Shown: positions 34,807-44,611 of the stretch, piece by piece
How the letters are laid out: every line of letters starts with the position of its first letter
How positions within the stretch are numbered: position 1 is the first letter of the stretch
DNA from: Nostoc sp. UHCC 0870
GTDB lineage: Bacteria; Cyanobacteriota; Cyanobacteriia; Cyanobacteriales; Nostocaceae
Assembly (NCBI RefSeq): GCF_022063185.1
Contig: NZ_CP091915.1
Span: forward strand, 62,001 to 126,000
Direction of reading: 5' to 3'
Length of the DNA stretch: 64,000 bases
Translations under genes and position numbers: made by a program
Notes under the pieces: model-generated
Told to the model about the DNA's origin: nothing
Database searches by the model: none
What the model saw: only the letters and a program-made list of their open reading frames with translations

Positions 34807-36666
34807 ATGTCAAAAAACAGCCAGAGCAATTCTAAAGGTAACGTAAAGCAAGAAGACTCTGTTGGTAAGTGCATCCTTAAAGCACTTACCGAAAGTGAAA
34901 TTTCCCAGCTAATCGATGAATTATTTGCAGTTTTATCCGACGAACAGCGAGAAAGTGCCTTGGCTCAACTATCAGGAGATACTCAAGAGACTTTAAATCA
35001 AATCATCGCTCCACCTCAAACAGTAGAACAGGAAAAAATAAGCAAAGCACAACCAGCTTCTTTAGCGAAATTAGCTCAAAGTTGGTCGGAATTATGGGGA
35101 GAATGGAATCAAATTATTTGGCAAGCATCCCAGGAAGAGGGGAAATATATAGTCCAAGAAGTAAGCTGGGAAGAACCTTATTTTGATGATTGTACTTTCG
35201 TCGAAGATTTAGAAGCAGTTGCACAAAAGATGAAGCCATTGGTAAAAATAGCTTTTGAGAATGGCTTTAGTAATGATGATGGTTTTGCAGCCAGTTTGTT
35301 GTCAGCAGAAAGCGAAATCGCTGATGGTATACCCGACTGGATGGAAATTGCTAATGGTATTCATGTGGAAGGAGCTACAACAAGCTGCTTGTTGGAGTGG
35401 GAATGGTTGTTAGTGCAGTCACAAGGACAAGATGGGTTTAAATTAGCTCAAAAAATTAGAGAATGGGAAGAAAAGTTTTCTAACACTAGTTTAGATGATG
35501 ATACTGTAATCGATTTCTTCTCTAATTTACCGGATGTGCAAAAAAAATTAGTTTTAGATGGGATGACAGCTAATCGAGAGGTTCAAGAGTGGAAGTATGA
35601 CCTAGAGAATACTCACTCTTGTTGGCATATACTCTACATGGAACTAATGCAGCAATTTGCAACACCAGAGGTATATTTGAGCAATCTTCGGGCGACTATT
35701 TCCCAGCAATGGCAAAATGGTTTACCTGTAATTGAGGATTTGTTGACTAAACAGGAATATCGAGAAAGTCTGATAGTAATTCAAGAGACTTTGGATGCCT
35801 TATTAAAAAACAAACAAGATAAAAATCCTTGGACACCAGAAAATTCGCTACTATTTGTAACATTGGGTGGATTTTCTTACGATCCTGGAAATGGTGAAAA
35901 GCAAAAAACTTTACTTCGCTATTACCAGCAAGCTGTTCGAGAATTGGGAGAAATAGAACGGGCAAATGCTCTAGAAATTCAGCAGATTACTTTTGAATGT
36001 TGTTACGACTGGTCGAGAATGTTCAAAGCTTTTGCTGAGATACCAGTTAGTAAAAATACTCAGCAAGCCTTATTTACTTCTTGGCGTGAATCGATAATTA
36101 AACGTGGTACACCTTACAGATACTCAGATTTTTATACAAATATAAAAACCGTAGATACCTGGTGGTTACATTGGTTACTCGATAGTATTACGACTGAAGA
36201 AAAAGGACATATTTGGTTTAGGCAACAAATTATCGAGTGGTTAGAGAATTTACCTGGAGATCCGGCACAACTAGGTAGGGAGTACAATGTAATACATTTG
36301 TTAACAAGAGATTTGACCCAAATAAAGTACCAGGGAAAATCCCCATTACCTAAATTTTATGAAGTTGTGATTCAATCTAATCAACTATCAACACCGGATG
36401 ATATTTCTAGGAGAATGTACCTCCAAGAATATGCACCCCCCGATTTGTGGGAAAGAGTAATGGCTTATTGGCAAGCAAACTTACACAATTTCGTACCATT
36501 ACCAGAAGCATCCCAAAACTCAGATTATACGAAAAATGCACAATGGATGTCTGCCTTGAAAGAGTTAGCACCAGAGAATTATCAGAGCTTGTTATCCCAA
36601 TGGAAAGTCCAGCACAAGCGACGATCTAATTTGTGGAAGGCGATGAAAAATTTGGGGTTGACATAG
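34807..36666 (+). CDS. Large helical hypothetical protein next to the exporter
   Basis: 619 residues; GGAG precedes the ATG by about ten bases. It is soluble, acidic and predicted mostly helical, with tryptophan-rich helices (SWSELWGEWNQIIWQ, TVDTWWLHWLLDSI) and short repeats reminiscent of TPR or SWIM-associated C-terminal proteins. There is no signal peptide or catalytic motif I can name. Spacing of 160 bases to the exporter gene in the same direction allows a shared transcript, but a link to peptide production is unproven. Confidence 0.6.
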   Translation: MSKNSQSNSKGNVKQEDSVGKCILKALTESEISQLIDELFAVLSDEQRESALAQLSGDTQETLNQIIAPPQTVEQEKISKAQPASLAKLAQSWSELWGEWNQIIWQASQEEGKYIVQEVSWEEPYFDDCTFVEDLEAVAQKMKPLVKIAFENGFSNDDGFAASLLSAESEIADGIPDWMEIANGIHVEGATTSCLLEWEWLLVQSQGQDGFKLAQKIREWEEKFSNTSLDDDTVIDFFSNLPDVQKKLVLDGMTANREVQEWKYDLENTHSCWHILYMELMQQFATPEVYLSNLRATISQQWQNGLPVIEDLLTKQEYRESLIVIQETLDALLKNKQDKNPWTPENSLLFVTLGGFSYDPGNGEKQKTLLRYYQQAVRELGEIERANALEIQQITFECCYDWSRMFKAFAEIPVSKNTQQALFTSWRESIIKRGTPYRYSDFYTNIKTVDTWWLHWLLDSITTEEKGHIWFRQQIIEWLENLPGDPAQLGREYNVIHLLTRDLTQIKYQGKSPLPKFYEVVIQSNQLSTPDDISRRMYLQEYAPPDLWERVMAYWQANLHNFVPLPEASQNSDYTKNAQWMSALKELAPENYQSLLSQWKVQHKRRSNLWKAMKNLGLT

Positions 36667-36826
36667 GGCATGGGGCTGGCTGTGAGAGTTGACTATGTTG
36701 ATTCGAGAAGGCGACGATGAGATAGTAAAATATGCGATGAGCTTATACCCCGCAGTAGGCGATCACCAAGCCGATCAACGCTGTACGATGATCTAAGCGA
36801 AAAAAAGTTCAGTCTGCAAACAAGTT

Positions 36827-37339
36827 GTGATTAACCTACGCTCCGCCACCTTAGCCGATTTGAATTTGTTGCGACACTGGGATGAGCAACCTCATGTGAT
36901 TTCCTCAGATCCTAATGATGACTGGGGTTGGGAGGTAGAACTTGCTCGTTCTCCCGATTGGAGAGAGCAATTGATTGCGGAAATTGATGGTCGCCCCATC
37001 GGATTTATCCAGATCATTGATCCTGCACGCGAGGATAGCCATTACTGGGGTGATGTTGAGGCAAATCTTCGTGCAATTGATATCTGGATTGGTGAAGAGA
37101 TTGATTTAGGTAAAGGCTATGGAACACAAATGATGCGGCTTGCACTTGCTCGATGTTTTGCTGATCCACTTGTGACAGCTATACTTGTTGATCCGCTAGC
37201 CAGCAATACCCGTGTTCATCGCTTTTATGAACGCCTTGGCTTCAAATTCATCGAGCATCGCTGTTTCGGTGACGATGAGTGCTTTGTTCATCGCCTAAAC
37301 CAAGAAGATTGGCACTGCGAAAGTGAAGTGTATGTCTAG
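36827..37339 (+). CDS. GNAT acetyltransferase, AAC(6')-like
   Basis: 170 residues from a GTG. The start LRSATLADLNLLRHWDEQPH, the acetyl-CoA loop EIDLGKGYGTQMMRLALARC (Q/R-x-x-G-x-G/A variant GKGYGT) and the end VDPLASNTRVHRFYERLGFK are typical of GNAT enzymes close to aminoglycoside 6'-acetyltransferases. Substrate may be an aminoglycoside, another amine, or possibly the N-terminus of the graspetide, since microviridin clusters often carry a GNAT (MdnD). The distance from the cluster makes that only a possibility. Confidence 0.8.
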   Translation: MINLRSATLADLNLLRHWDEQPHVISSDPNDDWGWEVELARSPDWREQLIAEIDGRPIGFIQIIDPAREDSHYWGDVEANLRAIDIWIGEEIDLGKGYGTQMMRLALARCFADPLVTAILVDPLASNTRVHRFYERLGFKFIEHRCFGDDECFVHRLNQEDWHCESEVYV

Positions 37340-37790
37340 ATCAATTTCTCGCACTCGTTGAATGGTCAGTTGATTTTCCCAATCATCCAGCGCGATCGCT
37401 TGATGAAATGTTATCGAAAAATTGGGTTTTAAACTTCGTCCTTATTCGGCAACCTCAGTAACCATCTAGGGCGGCTTTTGGTACAATATGGGATGTGGAA
37501 GGGTAATTAACCACCTGTGATCGCCATTTCTAGATGCTGGTTTATCATTGGTCGTTATTAGACAGATATTTCTGCCTGTACTATTTTGCAGTCTTTTTGA
37601 GAGATCAAATATGATTCCTATAGAAAATAGTTGTTGTATGTGAATAATACTTTTGCAGTTATATTTTTCTTTAAAAAGCTGTTTCTTAAACCCTGCTTTA
37701 ATAAATGATTATCTTCAGATAATGCCCGTATGTTAATCAGTAGGCAACGAAATATCTGTATTAGTTTTGCAATTTTTTAGAGAAGAGAAA
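37340..37790. other. Intergenic region, no gene seen
   Basis: AT-rich; includes one HIP1 site (near 37391) and a short open stretch QFLALVEWSVDFPNHPARSL (37340-37400) that could be the tail of a lost gene but has no recognised relatives. Probably holds the promoter for the secreted protein at 37791. Confidence 0.4.
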
Positions 37791-38162
37791 ATGAAAAACT
37801 TTAGCAGTTTGATGATTGTCGGAGCAATATTGTCGATAAGTGCGCCGGCATTAGCTGAAAGCCGTGCGGTTAATGTCAGTATTGGCAGTATTGGTGGTGC
37901 ATTAGATAATGCTGTTTTGCAAACAGTTCGCCAAGTGATCGGGTTTGCGGTTGGGACTGGTACTGTCGATAAATTTATTGTATATAGCCCAAGAGAAGGT
38001 GGTCCTATTCCGAAAGAAGGTGGGTTATCTGCTTGCGCTGAAGTTGGGTTCGGCGTAACTAATGCCAAATTTAAAGCTTTTGTTCAGCAGTTGCGTTCAA
38101 TTACACCCCGCTCAGGAACTTTCTTAAATGTAGAACTTACTGCAAGCTGTAGACTCAACTAA
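37791..38162 (+). CDS. Small secreted hypothetical protein
   Basis: 123 residues from the ATG at 37791, preceded by GAAGAG; an upstream ATG-like start eight codons earlier is less likely. A signal peptide covers residues 1-22 (FSSLMIVGAILSISAPALA). The mature part has two cysteines (SACAEVGF and TASCRLN) that could form a disulfide, and no recognised domain. Periplasmic location is expected. Confidence 0.65.
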   Translation: MKNFSSLMIVGAILSISAPALAESRAVNVSIGSIGGALDNAVLQTVRQVIGFAVGTGTVDKFIVYSPREGGPIPKEGGLSACAEVGFGVTNAKFKAFVQQLRSITPRSGTFLNVELTASCRLN

Positions 38163-38288
38163 AAATGTTGGTAATTAACCCTGTTGTGTCACTTTTGAAA
38201 AACCATTATCCAAGCCTGATTCTGAAACTGAGAGAGATGGGATTGTTTCAATTTGGTACAAAAGGGTTAAACTGCTGGAGTTAAAAAC

Positions 38289-38924
38289 TTAAGACTCCGT
38301 AATAATACTACCTAAGTGCTTGAGAATTCTTAAAACTCCAGATAAATTGTTGAGATATTGCGATCGCGTGGAAAATAGATCAGAAGTGCCATACTGTTTA
38401 GCCAAGGTTTTGACAAACAAAAAGCTGCTACCGTTGGTGATCATGCCGTACAAAGGTTGTTCTGGGTGGGGATGAACAGCCATGTAAGCTAATGTCTGGG
38501 GAATTGCTAATTCTAAATCAAAGATTGTCTTTTTTGACTCAATGAGGACAATCCACAATCTACCTTGCAAAACTAAGACATCAATTCTTCCTCGTAAAAT
38601 CTCCTGATTATCTCCCTGTGCTTCAATCTCAACGGATACCTCGGTTTGAAATCTGTAAGGTGCTTGATAAAAACCTGCAAGTTCCAGTAATGGTGAAAGG
38701 ACGACCATTTTAACAGTTTCTTCTAAAAGATTGCCATAGGAGATTTGATAGAGATAATTTTGTCTAACTTGTGCCAATCTTGTTTGCTCTGCTTCACTTA
38801 ATGCAGGTAAATCAGCCATCCATTCGGTAAAAAATTGACTATCTTCACTAAGTGTTAAACCTAGTTTTTCTTTGACTTGGCGGAGAGTAGTAATTTTTTC
38901 TGCAATGGCTATGCTTGTGGTCAT
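38289..38924 (-). CDS. Type I restriction R-subunit N-terminal-like (PD-(D/E)XK) protein
   Basis: 211 residues. The core GRIDVLVLQGRLWIVLIESKK gives the Asp and the Glu-x-Lys of the PD-(D/E)XK fold, as in HsdR_N proteins. YGMITNGSSFLFVK is also typical of this family. Stand-alone versions without helicase or specificity subunits are common in filamentous cyanobacteria and of unknown role. No methyltransferase partner is near. Confidence 0.8.
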   Translation of the reverse strand: MTTSIAIAEKITTLRQVKEKLGLTLSEDSQFFTEWMADLPALSEAEQTRLAQVRQNYLYQISYGNLLEETVKMVVLSPLLELAGFYQAPYRFQTEVSVEIEAQGDNQEILRGRIDVLVLQGRLWIVLIESKKTIFDLELAIPQTLAYMAVHPHPEQPLYGMITNGSSFLFVKTLAKQYGTSDLFSTRSQYLNNLSGVLRILKHLGSIITES

Positions 38925-39146
38925 GGTGGAATTTGCACTACTTGCTTAATATTAGGATAATTGAGAAATCTATGGTATTTCAAGAATAATGTGTGACCCT
39001 GGAGGTACATCTGATGATTTTCGGCAATCTGTTAGAGCAATTGCTGCTATGGGAAAACTGAAAACAAGACCCTGTGCTGGAAATGTGGTGTTTGTTTTGC
39101 GTAGATTATCAGATTGAATTCTCAGCCAGCAGTCTAAAATAGAATA

Positions 39147-40288
39147 GACATCTCCGAAAACAGTCAAAGCCTTTGTTTGGCTAGGCTGTAGCCACTAAAT
39201 GCAATCATCTTAAATTAGCTATTCTGTACGATGAAATAAGACTTTGAGATATTTGCTGTTGATAATTAGGCAAAAATATCTAGTTATATGCGATAATTTT
39301 AACCTGATGATATAGCTGATATTTCTAATGGTAATATTAGCCCTCGAATCCGTAACCTTACTAGCCCACAAATCGTCAAAATTACTTGCTTATATTTGCG
39401 GGTATTTAACCTAAATCTCTCTTGGACAACTCGAAAGATTTTGACTGACCGTATTCGATGTTCAACAAAGATTCGTTTAGATGAAAATATTTTGTTCTGT
39501 TCTTTCTGTTCAGTTGTTAGTTCTTGATTTCTTGGTTTCTTAATTGGAGTTGTAATTAAATCTTCTCCAAGATATGCCTTATCTCCTTTAAATCTTTGTT
39601 TGGCATCAAACTCTGAACGATATTCTCGGAACAAAGTTATATCGCTTTTTGGACCAGGTTCACCTGCCACAACATCAACGATATCACTAGCATCAGGTAA
39701 AATAATCATTTGAGTTTTAAATGTATGATTACTCTTCTTACCTGAAAAATATTTCTTTTGTTCATCATTGTCTCTAGGTCTTTCTCTGACTTGTTCATAG
39801 CTATCTACTATTAATTCATATTCTGTGAGCATTTCTTTTACTACTTCATAGTCAGAAGCGTTTTTTTTTTACTTGTTCAAGCAAACTTGATGGCAGTAAT
39901 TCTCGCAAGTTAGGCAACCAATAGTTAAACGTATCGTTGGCTGTAGACTCACTTACTTCAAACTGAATACCTAGAAGTTGAAAGGTTGTCAGATGTCGGA
40001 GATACACTAAAGTTAAAATGATTTGTTCAGAAATAGATAATTTTGGTTTCCGACCTCCTCCACCAGCAATAATTCTCACTTTCTTAGATTCCAGTAAAGC
40101 TTTTTTTTCATGATATAATCTTTCCCCATTTATGATTAATTGTTGTAACTGTTCATATTCCAGACCTATTAACCTTTGGGTTTGTTTAGGATTCTCTTCA
40201 ATGTAATTCAGTATATTGCTCATGCTTCTGTGTCAAAATAACGCTTTAATGTTCTTTTATCACAGAATAATACTATTTTGGAGATGTC
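39147..40288 (-). mobile_element. IS5-family-like IS, copy B (1142 bp)
   Basis: Begins GACATCTCC at 39147 and ends GGAGATGTC at 40288; one base longer than copies A and C because of an extra A/T in a homopolymer. The flanks (ATA on the left, TTA on the right) do not form the TA duplication seen at copy A, which suggests that one side was rearranged after insertion. Confidence 0.9.
39299..40223 (-). pseudogene. IS transposase, copy B, frameshifted at a poly-A run
   Basis: Identical in layout to the transposase of copies A and C, but the A9 run at about 39861-39870 has become A10. The N-terminal piece stops after EQVKKKRF and the rest continues in the next frame from MLTEYELIVDSYEQV. Transcriptional slippage at such a run could still make some full-length protein. 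Confidence 0.85.
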
Positions 40289-41403
40289 TTAAGGATAACC
40301 TTGAATCCCAGTATGCAGAGTACGCATTGTACGAACTGTTTAAGCAGATATTTCAAGGTCGATTCTATGAAGTTCCACTAGGGACATTCGAGCAGATGAC
40401 AGGACTATCACTCACATCCCAGGAAGGGGGCATGAAAATAGACCTCCCACCCTTGCGACAGTTTCTTAATAGACTGCTGGCTTTAAGGATTGGGATGCAA
40501 AACGTGATTTTCGAGCGTTTCGAGTTGTTGCTTTCTCAACAAATTGAAACTGCGATCGCAAATGGTATTTTTGAAGTTGGTGTAGAAACTCTTCGGGCTG
40601 AACGGTTTACCATTGATAGCCAGGAATCGGTTTATACACATCCTCAAACTGGTAGCGTGACCAATTACTTGAAGATAGAACGCACTCAAAAGAACAACAT
40701 CAGAACTGCTGATGAAATGCTTGAGTTTGTTGACAAGTATCAGGGGCAATTTCTGATCAACTCCAAGTCTGGGAATGCAGCCGTATCAATTCCTACTCAT
40801 AGCATATTTGACTCTGATGGTGGCGTTGTTCCACGAGTTCTGCTTGTGCGACCACAGAAAGAGACTCGCGTACCTGTTAATAAGCTCTCATCTTCCACTT
40901 GGCAGCAGGTTGCGGCTGATGCATTTGTTGCGGCGTGGTCGAAGGAGGTAGACGAACTGCCCAGATTCACTACTGATTATCTTCACCTTGTGACAGGCAT
41001 ACTGCTACCAATCTGGAAAATTCTGCCGCAGAAGAATAGCCGGGTCTTTCGGTTGCAAACTTCGGATGGACAGAAGATTCTTGGTCGGATGGTTCAAGCA
41101 GTAGATATCCAATCTGTGGCTGAACAATTGGGTATGAAGAACAAGCTGTTGAGTCCAGAGGAATTGGTTTCATTGGTGCTGAACGAAGGGTACTCTCAGC
41201 AGTTGCCCGGTGGCGTAACTTTGCGACGTTCTTATATTGCTGGTGAGCCACGTCTAGAAATAGTCGATGCCCTTCCACTGGCTGATCAGCTTGTGGCTGT
41301 TGGATGTTTCACCGAAATTATTCAATGGCGCAAGCGGGTGTTTGTACCAACTGGAGAGCGTGCTGCTGGTGTGCTGGCGACAGTAATTGGGATTCTGGGC
41401 TAA
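40289..41403 (+). pseudogene. Strawberry-notch-like helicase protein, C-terminal fragment
   Basis: The frame continues from the IS end through NLESQYAEYALYELFKQIF, PPLRQFLNRLLALRIGMQN and VIFERFELLLSQQIETAIAN to 41403. This order matches the SBNO C-terminal helicase domain of large plasmid/phage strawberry-notch proteins, followed by a variable C-terminal extension of about 250 residues. The methylase-like and helicase N-terminal parts, over 1000 residues in intact members, are gone, replaced by IS copy B. A terminator follows the stop, in keeping with a former real gene end. Confidence 0.8.
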
Positions 41404-41412
41404 TGTGATAAG

Positions 41413-41443
41413 GCGGTGGGTTTTCCTGCCGCTTTATTTTTTT
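41413..41443 (+). terminator. Rho-independent terminator after the strawberry-notch fragment
   Basis: GCGGTGGG (41413-41420) pairs with CCTGCCGC (41425-41432), with two G-U pairs, and is followed by TTTATTTTTTT. It lies nine bases after the stop codon. Confidence 0.75.
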
Positions 41444-41733
41444 AAAATTCTGGTGTGCAGTTGCACTTTTTGTAAATCTTATTATTAGCCGCAAGCGTCC
41501 CGAGGGGAGAAATGTTGAAGTCGTAGATGGGTATCCGCCGAGATAACGGCAAAATGGGACACGTTGTAAAGTTATGTAAATCTAGATACCGAAAACCTTG
41601 ACTTACCGTTGTTTTAGCCTCAAGCATTACTTAACTATTTTAGTCAGGTCATATTTTCTGTTTCTCCTCTGCGCCCCTGCTCCCCTGCTGACTTAGTGAT
41701 GGTATATTTTTTTAGTTGGAAGTTCCTTTCCTC

Positions 41734-42183
41734 TCATCGTTTCGCCTTCGGATAAAACAAATATGTCACCCACTCACTCAGTGGGTTTTCATGTTCTGCC
41801 AAAGAGTTATCGCCTTGACAAATAAATGTCACAAAGTAATATAGTTGCTCTTGCGTGTGGACAAACTTACCGTATTCTATCTGCCGAGTTATTTCCACAG
41901 AAGTAACCTTGTCTAAGGGTGGGAGAGGGGAAAGTTTTAAGCTCACACTTAATGGAGGTGATTCAACGAGGTCTTTAATCCCTCTATCTACTATGAGTGA
42001 AATTACCCACTCCTGACCCCACGGGTGTGGATCGAGCGAAATAATTTGTAGGCAAGGGGTGTTTTTATCGACCCAATACCATGCACCCTGATTAAAAGAT
42101 TGAACAGGGATGTAATTGTCTTGGGGTGGCAATTTTCCTATAAATTTGAGAAAATCTGTATCTTGGCGATCGGTTAGGTTCAT
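41734..42183 (-). CDS. Hypothetical protein
   Basis: 149 residues (MNLTDRQDTDFLKFIGKLPP) with many strands and aromatic residues and no signal peptide or known motif. It ends in a basic PKAKR tail. The 330 bases between it and the terminator at 41443 show no other gene. It lies between IS-derived segments, so it may be a passenger of the accessory region. Confidence 0.55.
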   Translation of the reverse strand: MNLTDRQDTDFLKFIGKLPPQDNYIPVQSFNQGAWYWVDKNTPCLQIISLDPHPWGQEWVISLIVDRGIKDLVESPPLSVSLKLSPLPPLDKVTSVEITRQIEYGKFVHTQEQLYYFVTFICQGDNSLAEHENPLSEWVTYLFYPKAKR

Positions 42184-42237
42184 TGCGATAATCCCTGAAG
42201 ACAGTACTTAGTATTTTTCAAAGCTTTGATATTGCAA

Positions 42238-42394
42238 ACTGCCGACGCTCTCTACGTTCCCTGCGGGACGCTTACGCGTAGCTTGCTTCCCCGGAGGGGT
42301 ACGCGCAGCGTGTCGCAGACAGACGCTAAAAGCGTAGCAAGATCCCCTGTAAGGGTACGCAGACTCGCTCTAAGCGTTGGCACAGCCTCTCTAA
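42238..42394. repeat. Cluster of palindromic interspersed repeats
   Basis: A dense run of short palindromes: CCCTGCGGGACGCTTACGCG, GCTTCCCCGGAGGGGTACGCG-like units, GACGCTAAAAGCGTAGC and AGATCCCCTGTAAGGGTACG. These are the small mobile palindromic repeats that fill Nostocales intergenic regions. They abut the IS5-family end at 42395. Confidence 0.7.
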
Positions 42395-43175
42395 GAGGGT
42401 GTTTATAAAATAATTCTTAAGCGGTTGAGCGACTATGATTACGGGCTAATCGACGTAACATTAAATGCGTCATAGCGGCGTATATCATGGTTTCACTTGT
42501 TTGGGGATGATACTCGTAATCTTTACTGAGACGACGATAACGACCTAACCATGCAAGTGTACGTTCCACAACCCAACGTCGAGGTAATACTTTAAAGCCT
42601 GAAGTGTCATCAGAGCGTTTAACAATCTCAATTGCACAGCCAATAAAATACCTGACCCAATCAACTAGTTTTCCAGCATATCCAGCATCTGCCCAAATTA
42701 AATGCAGTTTGGGGAATGAGTATTGAATTTTATCTAGTACCAGTTTTGCTCCGTCACGGTCTTGAATTGAAGCTGTATGTACAACAACCATCAAAATTAA
42801 ACCCATCGTATCAACAAGGATATGGCGTTTGCGACCATTAATCTTTTTTCCGGCATCATAGCCCTTCACCCCTCCTTTCTCAGTTGTTTTCACTGTTTGT
42901 GAGTCTATAATTCCTGCGGATGGTTCTACATCTCGTCCTTCGAGTTGCCTGAGTTGCGCTCGCAGAACTGAATGAATTTTTTGCCATGTACCTTTGCGCT
43001 GCCAACGTTGAAAATATGAGTATACAGTTTGCCATGCTGGTAAATCGTGAGGCATCATTCGCCATGAGCAGCCAGCGCGCAAGATGTAAAAAATCGCATT
43101 TACCACTTCCCGCATCTCGATTTCACGCTTTTTTCCACGTTTGTGCTTACGTTCTGCTGGAATCATTGATTTAAT
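42395..43175 (-). mobile_element. IS5-family insertion sequence, copy 2, 5'-truncated
   Basis: The terminal repeat GAGGGTGTTTATAAA lies at 42395. From there the sequence follows copy 1 (8029-8954) in reverse to the bases AATCATTGATTTAAT at 43161-43175, where it stops. About 145 bases at the transposase-start end are missing and replaced by IS copy C. Confidence 0.9.
42417..43175 (-). pseudogene. IS5-family transposase, N-terminally truncated
   Basis: The frame keeps IKSMIPAERKHKRGKKREIE through to NHSRSTA, identical to copy 1 apart from one residue I noticed (GTWQK for GIWQK). It lacks the first 17 or so codons and its native start; the MEMS start now seen is made of IS copy C sequence. All DDE residues are present. 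Confidence 0.88.
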
Positions 43176-43176
43176 A

Positions 43177-44317
43177 GACATCTCCAAAATAGTATTATTC
43201 TGTGATAAAAGAACATTAAAGCGTTATTTTGACACAGAAGCATGAGCAATATACTGAATTACATTGAAGAGAATCCTAAACAAACCCAAAGGTTAATAGG
43301 TCTGGAATATGAACAGTTACAACAATTAATCATAAATGGGGAAAGATTATATCATGAAAAAAAAGCTTTACTGGAATCTAAGAAAGTGAGAATTATTGCT
43401 GGTGGAGGAGGTCGGAAACCAAAATTATCTATTTCTGAACATATCATTTTAACTTTAGTGTATCTCCGACATCTGACAACCTTTCAACTTCTAGGTATTC
43501 AGTTTGAAGTAAGTGAGTCTACAGCCAACGATACGTTTAACTATTGGTTGCCTAACTTGCGAGAATTACTGCCATCAAGTTTGCTTGAACAAGTAAAAAA
43601 AAACGCTTCTGACTATGAAGTAGTAAAAGAAATGCTCACAGAATATGAATTAATAGTAGATAGCTATGAACAAGTCAGAGAAAGACCTAGAGACAATGAT
43701 GAACAAAAGAAATATTTTTCAGGTAAGAAGAGTAATCATACATTTAAAACTCAAATGATTATTTTACCTGATGCTAGTGATATCGTTGATGTTGTGGCAG
43801 GTGAACCTGGTCCAAAAAGCGATATAACTTTGTTCCGAGAATATCGTTCAGAGTTTGATGCCAAACAAAGATTTAAAGGAGATAAGGCATATCTTGGAGA
43901 AGATTTAATTACAACTCCAATTAAGAAACCAAGAAATCAAGAACTAACAACTGAACAGAAAGAACAGAACAAAATATTTTCATCTAAACGAATCTTTGTT
44001 GAACATCGAATACGGTCAGTCAAAATCTTTCGAGTTGTCCAAGAGAGATTTAGGTTAAATACCCGCAAATATAAGCAAGTAATTTTGACGATTTGTGGGC
44101 TAGTAAGGTTACGGATTCGAGGGCTAATATTACCATTAGAAATATCAGCTATATCATCAGGTTAAAATTATCGCATATAACTAGATATTTTTGCCTAATT
44201 ATCAACAGCAAATATCTCAAAGTCTTATTTCATCGTACAGAATAGCTAATTTAAGATGATTGCATTTAGTGGCTACAGCCTAGCCAAACAAAGGCTTTGA
44301 CTGTTTTCGGAGATGTC
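43177..44317 (+). mobile_element. IS5-family-like IS, copy C (1141 bp)
   Basis: From GACATCTCC at 43177 to GGAGATGTC at 44317, in the opposite orientation to copies A and B. TA, and in fact TAATA, stands on both sides (43172-43176 and 44318-44322). The left flank is the IS5-family copy 2; the right flank is unrelated to that IS, so the IS5 remainder was lost. Confidence 0.9.
43242..44165 (+). CDS. IS transposase, copy C
   Basis: 307 residues, full length, with A9 in the homopolymer that is broken in copy B. It differs from copy A by His for Gln in LSISEHIILTL and by Lys for Thr in EQNKIFSS. HTH and DDE residues are intact. Confidence 0.9.
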   Translation: MSNILNYIEENPKQTQRLIGLEYEQLQQLIINGERLYHEKKALLESKKVRIIAGGGGRKPKLSISEHIILTLVYLRHLTTFQLLGIQFEVSESTANDTFNYWLPNLRELLPSSLLEQVKKNASDYEVVKEMLTEYELIVDSYEQVRERPRDNDEQKKYFSGKKSNHTFKTQMIILPDASDIVDVVAGEPGPKSDITLFREYRSEFDAKQRFKGDKAYLGEDLITTPIKKPRNQELTTEQKEQNKIFSSKRIFVEHRIRSVKIFRVVQERFRLNTRKYKQVILTICGLVRLRIRGLILPLEISAISSG

Positions 44318-44386
44318 TAATACATAGAAGCCCGCAACTCCATCTTCATAAGGTCTTTGCAGAATTGATTCCACAGGTGAATATGT

Positions 44387-44611
44387 ATGAAAACCCCACA
44401 GTCTCGTCAGTCTCGCTCCCAAACGCATCTTAACGCCAAAGCGATCGCTAATCCAGCACGCCGCAAACTTTATGCTCACCAAGCGAAACCTCATGGTGGC
44501 AACTCCAATCCCAACCAACCAGAAAGAAAGAGACTGAACCGAATGGCACGCTTGATCAGGCAAGAAGCAAAAAGAAATAAAAGCCCTAACAGATTGCAGC
44601 ACAAGCTTTGA
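44387..44611 (+). CDS. Small very basic hypothetical protein
   Basis: 74 residues (MKTPQSRQSRSQTHLNAKAI) with about 30 percent Lys, Arg and His, no hydrophobic core and no Cys. AGGTG lies ten bases before the ATG. Probably nucleic-acid binding or disordered if expressed. The opposing frame on the minus strand is judged a shadow. Confidence 0.45.
   Translation: MKTPQSRQSRSQTHLNAKAIANPARRKLYAHQAKPHGGNSNPNQPERKRLNRMARLIRQEAKRNKSPNRLQHKL

Noticed and set aside
38988..39116. Short plus-strand frame (CDPGGTSDDFRQSVRAIAAM...) left of IS copy B
   Set aside because: About 42 residues without a recognisable family or ribosome site. It could be the tail of a lost gene, but I cannot support a call.
41442..41627. 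Minus-strand ORF of 61 codons
   Set aside because: No ribosome site, low-complexity composition, overlaps the terminator of the preceding fragment.
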